This document shows positions 1 to 8,452 of a DNA stretch of 49,967 nt, in pieces. The notes beneath the pieces were generated by a model. It did not search any database. It was given only the letters and a program-made list of their open reading frames with translations, and was not told where the DNA came from. This stretch comes from an uncultured Bacteroidota bacterium (GTDB taxonomy: Bacteria; Bacteroidota; Bacteroidia; Chitinophagales; Chitinophagaceae). The position numbers were made by a program, and so were the translations under genes. Numbering within the stretch: the first letter of the stretch is position 1; each line of letters starts with the position of its first letter. The DNA lies in NCBI GenBank assembly GCA_903854725.1, contig CAINWZ010000011.1, positions 1 to 49,967 on the forward strand, given 5' to 3'.

Positions 1-166
1 CTAGTATATAAATAACTTATTTTATATTAAGAGGTTGTTCTTACACCTCAAATTATAAATATCTATTATGATTAATTTGGTATTAATACTTAATTTTTTG
101 ATTAAACTTGTTGTAATTTAGTATTTGCAATGAAATTTGTTGGTACAAATCGTAAAATATTCATAC

Positions 167-895
167 ATGAACAAACATATACATGATTTATTGATGAATA
201 TCTTCGGTGGTTTTTTAGTTGTTATTATAGATAGACTAATTATATATTTCCAAAAATATTTCAAAGGACTTGGGTTTAAAAAAATATTTGGAGGTGAAAT
301 TAATGACTATTACATAGTTTATGGGAAAATGATATTAAACCCTGTTTATTCAAGCAAGGATCCATTTCCATATTTAAAGCCCAATTCTTCTGCAATTTTT
401 AATATGACAAATCCGGTTTCATATTCTGAAACTAGAGCATCGAAATATCTATCTATTTCCTTTTTTAATAATTTGAAGTCAAGTCCAAAGCTATTATCTG
501 ACGATGAATTAAATGAGAAATTAGATATTTCATATTGTTCTCTTGGCGGATATAACAATTCTAAAACAATAAGTATTCTAAGTAGTGAGGAAAATAAGTT
601 TTATGCGTTTGAATCGAATAAAATCACTTCAAAAAGAGAAAAGAATAAAACATTTTTTATTGATAGTGAATTTGACTATGCAATAATTATAAAAATAAGA
701 AATAAATATTTTCCAAATAGGGTTCAGATTTGTGTTGCTGGATTAGGAGAGTGGGGTACAAGTGGAGCTTCTTGGTTTCTTGCAAACAAGTGGAAAGAAT
801 TAAAGAAATGTATTAATGGAAAAAACTTTGGAGCTATTATTAGAGTTAGATTTCAAATAGATGAATCTGCGGAATTAGTTGAAGTTTTAGCTTAA
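167..895 (+). CDS. membrane-anchored protein of unknown function (one N-terminal TM helix plus soluble domain)
   Basis: ORF 137..895; ATG at 167 preferred. Hydrophobic segment LLMNIFGGFLVVIIDRLIIYF near the N-terminus, then a soluble region with the motif ICVAGLGEWGTSGASWFLANKWKEL near the C-terminus. Confidence 0.7.
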   Translation: MNKHIHDLLMNIFGGFLVVIIDRLIIYFQKYFKGLGFKKIFGGEINDYYIVYGKMILNPVYSSKDPFPYLKPNSSAIFNMTNPVSYSETRASKYLSISFFNNLKSSPKLLSDDELNEKLDISYCSLGGYNNSKTISILSSEENKFYAFESNKITSKREKNKTFFIDSEFDYAIIIKIRNKYFPNRVQICVAGLGEWGTSGASWFLANKWKELKKCINGKNFGAIIRVRFQIDESAELVEVLA

Positions 896-1063
896 AATAT
901 ATTTGATTTCATCATACACATAAAACCCATTTAGTTAAATCAAAGCATGATTGTATTTTTATCTTTGATTTAAGATGCTGATTATTAGTGTTTTAATCTA
1001 ATATTTTATAAAATAATAATGATCGGTAAATGTTAAATTCGGTTATTGTTCAATTTATTGTTG

Positions 1064-1071
1064 TACTTTTG
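1064..1071 (+). promoter_or_regulatory. candidate Bacteroidota -7 element (TACTTTTG) upstream of the Panacea-domain gene
   Basis: Matches TAnnTTTG, 50 bp upstream of the ATG at 1122; the -33 element is not convincing. Confidence 0.35.
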
Positions 1072-1115
1072 ATTTCTAATTTCAATTCTATAATAATTAT
1101 ATTGCAATTAGAAAT
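1072..1115. repeat. inverted repeat immediately upstream of the Panacea-domain gene (possible operator)
   Basis: ATTTCTAATT (1072-1081) and AATTAGAAAT (1106-1115) are perfect 10-bp inverted arms; an inner palindrome TATAAT-A-ATTATA lies at 1089-1101. Confidence 0.5.
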
Positions 1116-1121
1116 ATTCAA

Positions 1122-1712
1122 ATGAGAGGATTTAACTACAAAAAATCTGTCCAAGCCCTTAACATTTTAGCCTTTAAAAATGGTGGTGTAATCAATAAAA
1201 TGAAAGCTATTAAATTAATTTGGCTTTCTGATAGGTTACATATAAGAAAGTTTGGTAGAACAATTACCGGTGATGATTATTATGCATTACCAAATGGCCC
1301 AGTACCTTCTGCAACGAGAGATATTCTTGAAAGTAGTAATTTTTTAGATGATGTTGCTTCAGATTATGCAAAAGAGTATATAACTGAAATAGATAAATAC
1401 AATTATACATCAGTAATTAAAGCAAATACAAAAGTTTTTTCAATTACTGATATTGAAATTATTAACCAAATATTTGATCATTTTGGTAAAGATGATCATT
1501 TTGACCTATCAAATTTTTCTCATCTTTTCCCTGAGTGGAAAAGACACGAGTCTGCATTAGCAAAGAAATTATCATCAAGGTACCAGATTAATCAACTTGA
1601 CTTTTTTATAAACATCAATGAAAAAAGTGGATTATTTACTGATTCATCAGATTCATTAGATATTGTAAAGCAAATCTTCGAGGAATATCAACTTTTACAG
1701 AATACATTGTAA
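1122..1712 (+). CDS. Panacea domain (SocA/DUF4065-like) protein, putative antitoxin
   Basis: N-terminus NYKKSVQALNILAFKNGGVINKMKAIKLIWLSDRLHIRKFGRTITGDDYYALPNGPVPS is typical of Panacea/SocA-like proteins; overlaps the next ORF by one base (TAATG). Confidence 0.85.
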   Translation: MRGFNYKKSVQALNILAFKNGGVINKMKAIKLIWLSDRLHIRKFGRTITGDDYYALPNGPVPSATRDILESSNFLDDVASDYAKEYITEIDKYNYTSVIKANTKVFSITDIEIINQIFDHFGKDDHFDLSNFSHLFPEWKRHESALAKKLSSRYQINQLDFFININEKSGLFTDSSDSLDIVKQIFEEYQLLQNTL

Positions 1713-2152
1713 TGAAGATACCTTCAGAACTATTTATAAGAGCAATTCAAGAACGAAAGGTTTATTATTTTACATCCGAAAAAATATCTTCTGAAGAACC
1801 ACACCATTTTATTTGTTTAAAAAAAACAGACGAAGATATTTTAATAATGAGTTGTTGTACTTCACAGTATCCTACAATGATAAGACTTCTTGAAAAGAAT
1901 AATCTACCAAATGAAACTATTGTTTGGGTTAGTCCTGCGGACGAAGAGAATCCATTTACTAAAAATACATATGTGAATTGCAATGAATATTTTACGTATA
2001 CAATCGATGAGTTTAAAAATTTGTATGAATCAGATAAAGTAAAATTCACAGGGGAAATTTCCGAGATACATTATGAACAAATTTTGATTGGTATACAAAT
2101 GAGTCCATTAATTGATGATGAGACAAAAGAACTTCTACCAAAACCTTATTGA
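1712..2152 (+). CDS. putative toxin partner of the Panacea-domain antitoxin
   Basis: 146-aa ORF whose start overlaps the antitoxin stop; HHFICLKKTDEDILIMSCCTSQYPT resembles small proteins I recall next to SocA-like genes. Toxin function inferred from context. Confidence 0.6.
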   Translation: MKIPSELFIRAIQERKVYYFTSEKISSEEPHHFICLKKTDEDILIMSCCTSQYPTMIRLLEKNNLPNETIVWVSPADEENPFTKNTYVNCNEYFTYTIDEFKNLYESDKVKFTGEISEIHYEQILIGIQMSPLIDDETKELLPKPY

Positions 2153-2189
2153 AATTAACTTATTCTCAATAGATACCAAGTTCCAATAG

Positions 2190-2222
2190 AAAAGTGGTTT
2201 TATGTCAAAATGACTACTTTTT
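2190..2222 (+). terminator. candidate terminator downstream of the putative TA operon
   Basis: AAAAGTGGT ... ACTACTTTT hairpin (one mismatch) ending in a T run. Confidence 0.45.
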
Positions 2223-2301
2223 CACCCGAATAAAGGCTAGAACTCAAGATATAAAGTTCCTCCAGAAGTTGCAACATTGGTGCGTAAGGGGAGCACAAAA
2301 G

Positions 2302-2339
2302 AAAAGCCTTGTCGCGAGAAATCGGGACAAGGCTTTTTT
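2302..2339 (+). terminator. strong rho-independent-like terminator
   Basis: AAAAGCCTTGTC (2302-2313), 12-nt loop, GACAAGGCTTTT (2326-2337), perfect 12-bp stem followed by Ts. Confidence 0.75.
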
Positions 2340-2464
2340 ATTGGTTATTAGTGAGTTAGGATTTTCTTGTCAGCATATAAATACGCTGTTTTCTATTCAT
2401 TTTCCTTCAGATATTCATTTTTAATAAAGTAGTTGAAATATTTTATTAAAGTTCCATTTTAAGT

Positions 2465-2472
2465 TAACTTTG
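2465..2472 (+). promoter_or_regulatory. candidate -7 element TAACTTTG for the HigBA-like locus
   Basis: Matches TAnnTTTG, ~16 bp upstream of the residual toxin ATG at 2488. Confidence 0.4.
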
Positions 2473-2487
2473 TAAACGAAGGATTCT

Positions 2488-2635
2488 ATGAATCAAGTTA
2501 GAGAGCTGTTTTTTTGATAAAGGGAAAATTGTTATTTTATTAAATGGTTACCAAAAGAAAACACAAAAAACTTCCCTTAAAGAAATTGAGATGGCGAGTA
2601 AATTAATGAAGGAATATTTTAGTACAACTAAATAA
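2488..2635 (+). pseudogene. HigB/Gp49-like toxin remnant with internal deletion and frameshift
   Basis: Frame at 2488 reads MNQVRELFF then stop; frame at 2492 continues FFDKGKIVILLNGYQKKTQKTSLKEIEMASKLMKEYFSTTK*, which matches the HigB-family C-terminus. The middle of a ~110-aa toxin is missing. Confidence 0.8.
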
Positions 2636-2642
2636 ATAAGTA

Positions 2643-2945
2643 ATGGCAAAGAAAGAAAAAAATATTACAAATTTTAATGAGCATTTGACTGGACGTTATG
2701 GTGAAAGAGGTTCAGAGAGGAGAACTGTATTTGAAATTAAAGCAAAAGCCTTTCTTATAGGAGAGTTAATAAAAGAAGAAAGAAAAAATGCTAAAATGAC
2801 GCAAGAACAATTGGCAGATAAGATTGGAGCCAAAAAAAGTTTTATCTCTAGAATTGAAAATGGTAAAACAGATATTCAACTTTCTACTTTATATAGGCTG
2901 CTTGAATTTGGACTAGGTAAAACTGTGGAAGTTTCTGTTAACTAA
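2643..2945 (+). CDS. HigA-like XRE/HTH antitoxin
   Basis: HTH MTQEQLADKIGAKKSFISRIENGKTDIQLSTLYRLLEFGLGKTVEV; directly downstream of the HigB remnant. Confidence 0.85.
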   Translation: MAKKEKNITNFNEHLTGRYGERGSERRTVFEIKAKAFLIGELIKEERKNAKMTQEQLADKIGAKKSFISRIENGKTDIQLSTLYRLLEFGLGKTVEVSVN

Positions 2946-3208
2946 AACTGCTGCATCAAATTATAATATTCAACGCTTTTTTTTATTTTATAAAAAGGCA
3001 GTGTTTCCATTAATACTTTAACCTGCTCCTCTTCTACATCTTTAAAAATTAAGACGGCGCCATTTCTAGCTTGTCTCAAAAATAAATGCTCAAGAATTCC
3101 TTGTTCCTTCCAAACAGCTACAACTTCTTGCTCCTGCTTCAATAATTCAGGAAAATTACCAGGAAGGTTCTCCATATCTAGCGTTAAAATTACCTGTACT
3201 CTGTTCAT
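2942..3208 (-). CDS. small YciI/muconolactone isomerase-like protein
   Basis: 88-aa ORF, small alpha/beta dimeric-barrel-like sequence (MNRVQVILTLDMENLP...AVLIFKDVEEEQVKVLMETLPFYK). Confidence 0.6.
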   Translation of the reverse strand: MNRVQVILTLDMENLPGNFPELLKQEQEVVAVWKEQGILEHLFLRQARNGAVLIFKDVEEEQVKVLMETLPFYKIKKSVEYYNLMQQF

Positions 3209-3265
3209 GTTATTTTATTATACTACCAAAATACTAATTCTTTGCAATTTTTCAAAATCTACCAC

Positions 3266-4129
3266 CTATTTATAAAGTATGCCACAAACTAATACTAGTG
3301 ATGCAGTCTCGCTCTCATTTATAATTACGGTTACATGATCTCCGATTTTTAATATAGATTTTGTAATAATACCTGCTGAATTTCTTATTACAGTTTTTTC
3401 TGTTAGCTTAATTTGCTGATTTTCACCATTCCCCTTTTTACCTTTAATAGTAATGGATAGACTATCCATTGCAACTATTACCCCAGTTCCGCCTGTTCCA
3501 TTACATAGGTCGCAACATTTAGCTGAACCATTTTGAAGGCTTTTAAAATTATCTAAAGTAGTATGATGTGCACCAGCTTCGAAACTTATTGGCAGCGTTA
3601 TATTCTTATAATAGGCGATTATATAAATAGAGGCAATCAATAGGATGATGGTTGTAGAAGTAATAATTAATATTTTTTTAATCAAAGGTGAAAATCTAGA
3701 AAACAGTGTAAAGCACCAATAGCCTATCATTACACCAAGTCCATTGAGTATTACGTCATCAATATCAAATATACCTAGATGTAAAAATGCTTGCATTCCT
3801 TCTATTATAAAACCAGTAGCAATGGAAGTGGCTATTATTTTTTTCCAGGAGGAGTGTACAATAGTTAAAGGGAATAAAAATCCAATGGGTACAAATAAAA
3901 TAATATTTCCTACAATATTTATGCTTGCTATAATTAATCCATTCTTGCCAAGGAAATAAGGTATTATGGTTTTAAAAGGGGTAAGATTAGCTGGGCCTTC
4001 ATGTGTGCCTCCGAAATTCAACATGAGTGTACCTATCCTTACAAGGGGCATATCTTTAAATACCAATATTTTAATGAGAATAATGAAATACAATAATAGA
4101 ATAGCGACAGCTATCAAATGTTTTTTCAT
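3266..4129 (-). CDS. VanZ family membrane protein with C-terminal soluble extension
   Basis: NLTPFKTI...INIVGNIILFVPIGFLFPL and IDDVILNGLGVMIGY VanZ motifs; C-terminal CCDLCNGTGGTGVIVAMDSLSITIKGKKG... extension. Confidence 0.8.
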   Translation of the reverse strand: MKKHLIAVAILLLYFIILIKILVFKDMPLVRIGTLMLNFGGTHEGPANLTPFKTIIPYFLGKNGLIIASINIVGNIILFVPIGFLFPLTIVHSSWKKIIATSIATGFIIEGMQAFLHLGIFDIDDVILNGLGVMIGYWCFTLFSRFSPLIKKILIITSTTIILLIASIYIIAYYKNITLPISFEAGAHHTTLDNFKSLQNGSAKCCDLCNGTGGTGVIVAMDSLSITIKGKKGNGENQQIKLTEKTVIRNSAGIITKSILKIGDHVTVIINESETASLVLVCGILYK

Positions 4130-4139
4130 TAAATATCTT

Positions 4140-5336
4140 TTATTTAATTACCCCTAATTCTTTTCCCACTTCAATAAAGGAGGTAATTGCATGATCTAAT
4201 TGTTCCTTACTATGTCCTGCAGATATTTGTACACGTATTCTTGCTTGACCTTTGGCCACTACTGGGTAATAAAAACCAATTACATAAATTCCTTTCTCTA
4301 ATAGTTTTTCAGCCATTTTTTGAGACACCACTGCGTCATATAACATGATGGGGATGATTGGATGTTCTCCTGGTTTTATATCAAACCCTGCAGCTAAAAT
4401 TTTCTCTCTAAAATATTTTGTATTTTCTTCAAGCTTATCACGTAACGTAGTAGTTTTTGACAATAAATCAAACACTGCAATGGATGCTCCAGTAATGGAA
4501 GGTGCTAAAGTATTTGAAAATAAATAAGGTCTAGATCTTTGTCTTAATAAATCTATAATTTCTTTACGACCCGAAGTAAATCCACCAGAAGCGCCACCCA
4601 AGGCTTTGCCTAAGGTTCCAGTGATGATATCAATTTTACCCATGACGCCTTTTAATTCATGCACACCTCTTCCTGTTTTACCCATAAATCCAGATGAGTG
4701 ACACTCGTCAATCATTATTAAAGCCTCATATTTTTCGGCCAACGCGACAATTTTATCTAATTGAGCAATAGTGCCATCCATTGAGAATACACTGTCTGTT
4801 ACAATCATTTTTTGTTGAGCACCATCTGCCATAGCTAGTTTTAACTTAGCTTCTAAGTCTTCCATAGAATTGTGGTCATACCTATAGCGCATCGATTTAC
4901 ACAATCGAATGCCATCAATAATAGAGGCATGATTCAAAGCATCTGAAATAATAGCATCCTTTTCGCCTAATAATGGTTCAAATACACCACCATTGGCATC
5001 AAAGGCAGCAGCGTATAGGATAGTATCTTCTGTTCCTAAAAAAGTTGAAATTTTTTGTTCTAATGTTTTATGAATATCCTGGGTACCACAAATAAAACGA
5101 ACTGATGACATTCCAAATCCGTGTGTATCGATAGCATCTTTAGCTGCTTGAATTACTTGAGGATGTGAAGAAAGACCTAAGTAGTTATTGGCACAAAAAT
5201 TAAATACTTTTTGTCCGCCTTGTATGGTAATTTCTGCAGATTGTGCTGAAGTGATTACGCGTTCTTTTTTAAATAAACCAGCTTCCTTTATTGATTCTAT
5301 TTCTTTTGTGATGAAAGATTTATATTGTTCGTACAT
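4140..5336 (-). CDS. kbl: glycine C-acetyltransferase (2-amino-3-ketobutyrate CoA ligase)
   Basis: Class II alpha-oxoamine synthase: FNFCANNYLGLSSHP, DECHSSGFMGKTGRGVHE, TGTLGKALGGASGG; next to a threonine dehydrogenase-like epimerase. Confidence 0.95.
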   Translation of the reverse strand: MYEQYKSFITKEIESIKEAGLFKKERVITSAQSAEITIQGGQKVFNFCANNYLGLSSHPQVIQAAKDAIDTHGFGMSSVRFICGTQDIHKTLEQKISTFLGTEDTILYAAAFDANGGVFEPLLGEKDAIISDALNHASIIDGIRLCKSMRYRYDHNSMEDLEAKLKLAMADGAQQKMIVTDSVFSMDGTIAQLDKIVALAEKYEALIMIDECHSSGFMGKTGRGVHELKGVMGKIDIITGTLGKALGGASGGFTSGRKEIIDLLRQRSRPYLFSNTLAPSITGASIAVFDLLSKTTTLRDKLEENTKYFREKILAAGFDIKPGEHPIIPIMLYDAVVSQKMAEKLLEKGIYVIGFYYPVVAKGQARIRVQISAGHSKEQLDHAITSFIEVGKELGVIK

Positions 5337-5345
5337 AATGTATTT

Positions 5346-6305
5346 TTACTTTGTAGTATAATTAAAATATAAGGGCAATTTAGTTAATATTTCAGAAGTC
5401 ATTTTAGAAATATCAAATTGTGCTTTCCATCCCCAATCCTTTTGAGCACAAGCATCGTCAATACTCTTAGGCCAAGTATCTGCAATTTGTTGTCTAAAAT
5501 CGGGTTTGTAATTAATTGTAAAATTTGGATACTGTAATTTTATGCACTCGAAAATTTCTTGAGGTGAAAAACTCATCCCCGATAAATTATAACTACTTCT
5601 AATTTTTATACTTGATGCAGGCGCCGCCATTAATTGCAAAGTGGCATTTACCGCGTCCTCCATGTACATCATAGGCAAATAAGTATCTGATTGTAGAAAA
5701 CAGGTGTAGGCTTCCTCTTTTACTGCTTTATGAAATATGTCCACTGCATAATCGGTAGTGCCTCCGCCTGCCATTGATTTATATCCTATGAGTCCTGGAT
5801 ATCTCAAACTTCTTACATCTACTCCATACTTATTAAAATAATACTCGCACCAATGTTCTCCAGCTAATTTTGAAATGCCATAAACTGTAGTTGGATTTTT
5901 AAAAGCATCTTGGGCTGTATTTATCTTAGGCGAATCTGGCCCAAACACAGCAATAGAACTTGGCCAAAATATTTTACTGATATTGTATTCTCTAGCTAAT
6001 TCTAACACAGTTAACAAGCCACCCATATTCATATCCCATGATTGTATTGGATTTTTTTCGCCAGTTGCCGAAAGGATTGCTGCTAAGTGATATACTTGTG
6101 TTATCTGTTCTTCTTTTATCAAACTTGCAGCAGCTTCCTTATCCATAATATTTAAGACCTTAAAACTGCAATAATCAAATTTGGATCTAGCACTTTCTTG
6201 AAAATCTGTTGCAATGACAGCATTACTACCGTATGTATTTACTAATGCTTTTGTAAGTTCTGTTCCTAGTTGCCCACCTGCGCCTATCACTAATATCTTC
6301 TCCAT
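5346..6305 (-). CDS. NAD-dependent epimerase-family L-threonine 3-dehydrogenase
   Basis: Rossmann motif ILVIGAGGQLGTEL, YGISKLAGE (YxxxK), ATGEKNPIQSWDMNMGG; operon-like with kbl. Confidence 0.88.
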   Translation of the reverse strand: MEKILVIGAGGQLGTELTKALVNTYGSNAVIATDFQESARSKFDYCSFKVLNIMDKEAAASLIKEEQITQVYHLAAILSATGEKNPIQSWDMNMGGLLTVLELAREYNISKIFWPSSIAVFGPDSPKINTAQDAFKNPTTVYGISKLAGEHWCEYYFNKYGVDVRSLRYPGLIGYKSMAGGGTTDYAVDIFHKAVKEEAYTCFLQSDTYLPMMYMEDAVNATLQLMAAPASSIKIRSSYNLSGMSFSPQEIFECIKLQYPNFTINYKPDFRQQIADTWPKSIDDACAQKDWGWKAQFDISKMTSEILTKLPLYFNYTTK

Positions 6306-6395
6306 CTAACTAATGTTTGTTATTGGCTGTAAATTTACCAATGTTGACGTAAATCGTCAAATTTTATATCTAAAAAAGTACTCTCTTTTTTAACC

Positions 6396-6929
6396 TTAAC
6401 CATTATTGAGTGTGAGTTTCATCATGATGTCTATCTGCTTGTCATTGCCCAATTTGAACATATGTTTATCAAATGCTAAAAAGCCATTTTTCTTGTAAAA
6501 TTGCAATGCCCTAAGATTTTGTTCCCAAACACCCAGCCAAATATAATTCACTTTTAATCCCGTTGCTATTTGTATGGCTTTTTCGTAAAGTAGTTGACCT
6601 ACTTTTTTTCCGTGAAATTCTTTCAACACATAAATGCGTTCAATTTCAAGTGTTTGACTGTCTTGAATTTCTGTTTGTGCATCTCCAGTATTTATTTTCA
6701 AATATCCAATTACCATTTCATTATCTATAGCCAAATAAAATATAGACTGCTCATTTGATAATTCTAATTTTATTTTATCGTTTGAAAAACTATCCTTTAT
6801 GTATTTAGACAAATCATCTGCAGTATTATGTTCAGCAAAAGTCTCTGTAAAAGTTTGTATCCCAATTTTTTGTAATTGGGATAGATTGTTCAAGTTTGCT
6901 TTTCTAATTTCAATAGTATGGGAAGTCAT
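6396..6929 (-). CDS. GNAT family N-acetyltransferase
   Basis: IERIYVLKEFHGKKVGQLLYEKAIQIA and WLGVWEQNLRALQFYKKNGF motifs. Confidence 0.9.
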   Translation of the reverse strand: MTSHTIEIRKANLNNLSQLQKIGIQTFTETFAEHNTADDLSKYIKDSFSNDKIKLELSNEQSIFYLAIDNEMVIGYLKINTGDAQTEIQDSQTLEIERIYVLKEFHGKKVGQLLYEKAIQIATGLKVNYIWLGVWEQNLRALQFYKKNGFLAFDKHMFKLGNDKQIDIMMKLTLNNG

Positions 6930-6935
6930 TAAATA

Positions 6936-8336
6936 TTACTTCAATTTCATATTGATGGGATCCCAATGAATAATCTTTTTACTAAAATAACTTTCGTTGC
7001 AAGATAGGGCAGGAGCTGCTGCTCTAAAACCAAACTCAGCATCTTCTATCACTGGCTTTCCTGTTCTTACTGAATCAAAGAAGTTCGTAAAATGATCTAA
7101 ATGATCGTCGTATCCTACTGGAGCTTTGAATACAATATCTTCTTTCGTTTTTCTTTTTCTTTGATCTGCAGTCCATTTTGCATCATAATCTTTTTGCATT
7201 TCTTCTTGCATACTTTTTGAGAAAGTAAATAATGAATCATACCCACCAAAGCCTGGGGCCTCTGGCATTAAGCTATGCTTTACCGTAATATTATTACCGC
7301 TTACTTCTATTAATCCTTCCGAACCCACTAAGCGTATTACTTCTTGACCGCCTGTACCACTAATAAAGTTTACTTGCAATGTCATTAAAAAGGCAGCATG
7401 CTCTTTACTTTTAGGATATTGTAACACACCCGACATTACATCAGGTAAATTTCTACCATCATTCCAATAACTAAATTGACCTGTACTATAAATATTTTCA
7501 GGACCTTTTGAATTAGTTATAAAATGTGACCCACTTAATAAATGAATAAATAAATCTCCTGCTACGCCTGTACCCACTTCCTTAAATGCTCTCCACCAGA
7601 AAAATTTCTTAGCATCAAATGCCATTTTTTCTGTAGCCTCAATAAATGTGTCCCAATGGGTAGTCATTGCATTGGCATCCTTTGGTATCGTATACTCCCA
7701 GGCACCAATAGAGCTTTGTCTGTCATACACGGCATTTACCATATTCAATTGTCCAATTTCTCCTGCAGCTAATAATTCTTTTGCTTTTGCATAGCCAATA
7801 CTACTTACTCTTTGGCTTCCAACTTGTAATACCTTGCCCGATTTTTTTGCTGCTTCCATTACAGGATAACCTTCACTAATTTTATATACCATTGGTTTTT
7901 CACAATACACATGCTTTCCCTTTGCTAATGCGTCTAAAGTAATACGTGCATGCCAAACATCAGTTGTACAAATTAAAACTGCGTCAATATCTTTTTTGTC
8001 TAGTAAATCTTTATAATTATTGGTTGTATACAATTCTTTTCCAAACTGCTCTTTTGCATTTTCTAATCTTCCATTGTATAAATCACAAATGCCCGCTAAT
8101 TCTACACCCGGCACTTTTAGAGCTGTTCTTAAATCAAAATGCCCTTGTACTCCATATCCTATTACGCCAATGCGTATTTTATCGTTAGAAGAAATTTTTC
8201 TGTTATAAGTTAAAATACGTTCTTCGGCATTGGCACTTGCTGCCAAAGAAGAAAATGGCGAAGCGGCTGCTAATAAACTAGTAGCTCCAATTTGTTGTAG
8301 AAATTTTCTTCTTGAATTTGCATTGTCGTTTTTCAT
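6936..8336 (-). CDS. Tat-exported Gfo/Idh/MocA family oxidoreductase
   Basis: NSRRKFLQQIG twin-arginine signal; IRIGVIGYGVQGHFDL; GKHVYCEKPM. Confidence 0.93.
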   Translation of the reverse strand: MKNDNANSRRKFLQQIGATSLLAAASPFSSLAASANAEERILTYNRKISSNDKIRIGVIGYGVQGHFDLRTALKVPGVELAGICDLYNGRLENAKEQFGKELYTTNNYKDLLDKKDIDAVLICTTDVWHARITLDALAKGKHVYCEKPMVYKISEGYPVMEAAKKSGKVLQVGSQRVSSIGYAKAKELLAAGEIGQLNMVNAVYDRQSSIGAWEYTIPKDANAMTTHWDTFIEATEKMAFDAKKFFWWRAFKEVGTGVAGDLFIHLLSGSHFITNSKGPENIYSTGQFSYWNDGRNLPDVMSGVLQYPKSKEHAAFLMTLQVNFISGTGGQEVIRLVGSEGLIEVSGNNITVKHSLMPEAPGFGGYDSLFTFSKSMQEEMQKDYDAKWTADQRKRKTKEDIVFKAPVGYDDHLDHFTNFFDSVRTGKPVIEDAEFGFRAAAPALSCNESYFSKKIIHWDPINMKLK

Positions 8337-8452
8337 TCTATTAATTTTAATATTTTTATATATTTTGTTTTATCGTTATGTCAACTTTTGATAACTGCAA
8401 TTTATTTAAAGCATTAGCAATATAAACAATTAATTAAGTAAATAAAAAGAAC

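Noticed and set aside
1-136. GAGGT...ACCTC short hairpin at the window start
   Set aside because: Only 5-bp arms; expected by chance.
346-558. 70-aa minus-strand ORF antisense to the first gene
   Set aside because: Contained in the plus-strand ORF with a TM helix; no domain evidence.
1765-2049. 94-aa minus-strand ORF antisense to the putative toxin
   Set aside because: Lies wholly inside a better-supported coding frame; no recognisable domain. Treated as a shadow ORF.
2194-2424. 76-aa ORF as a genuine gene
   Set aside because: Runs through two terminator-like hairpins and has low-complexity, non-domain sequence; likely a chance frame over an intergenic element.
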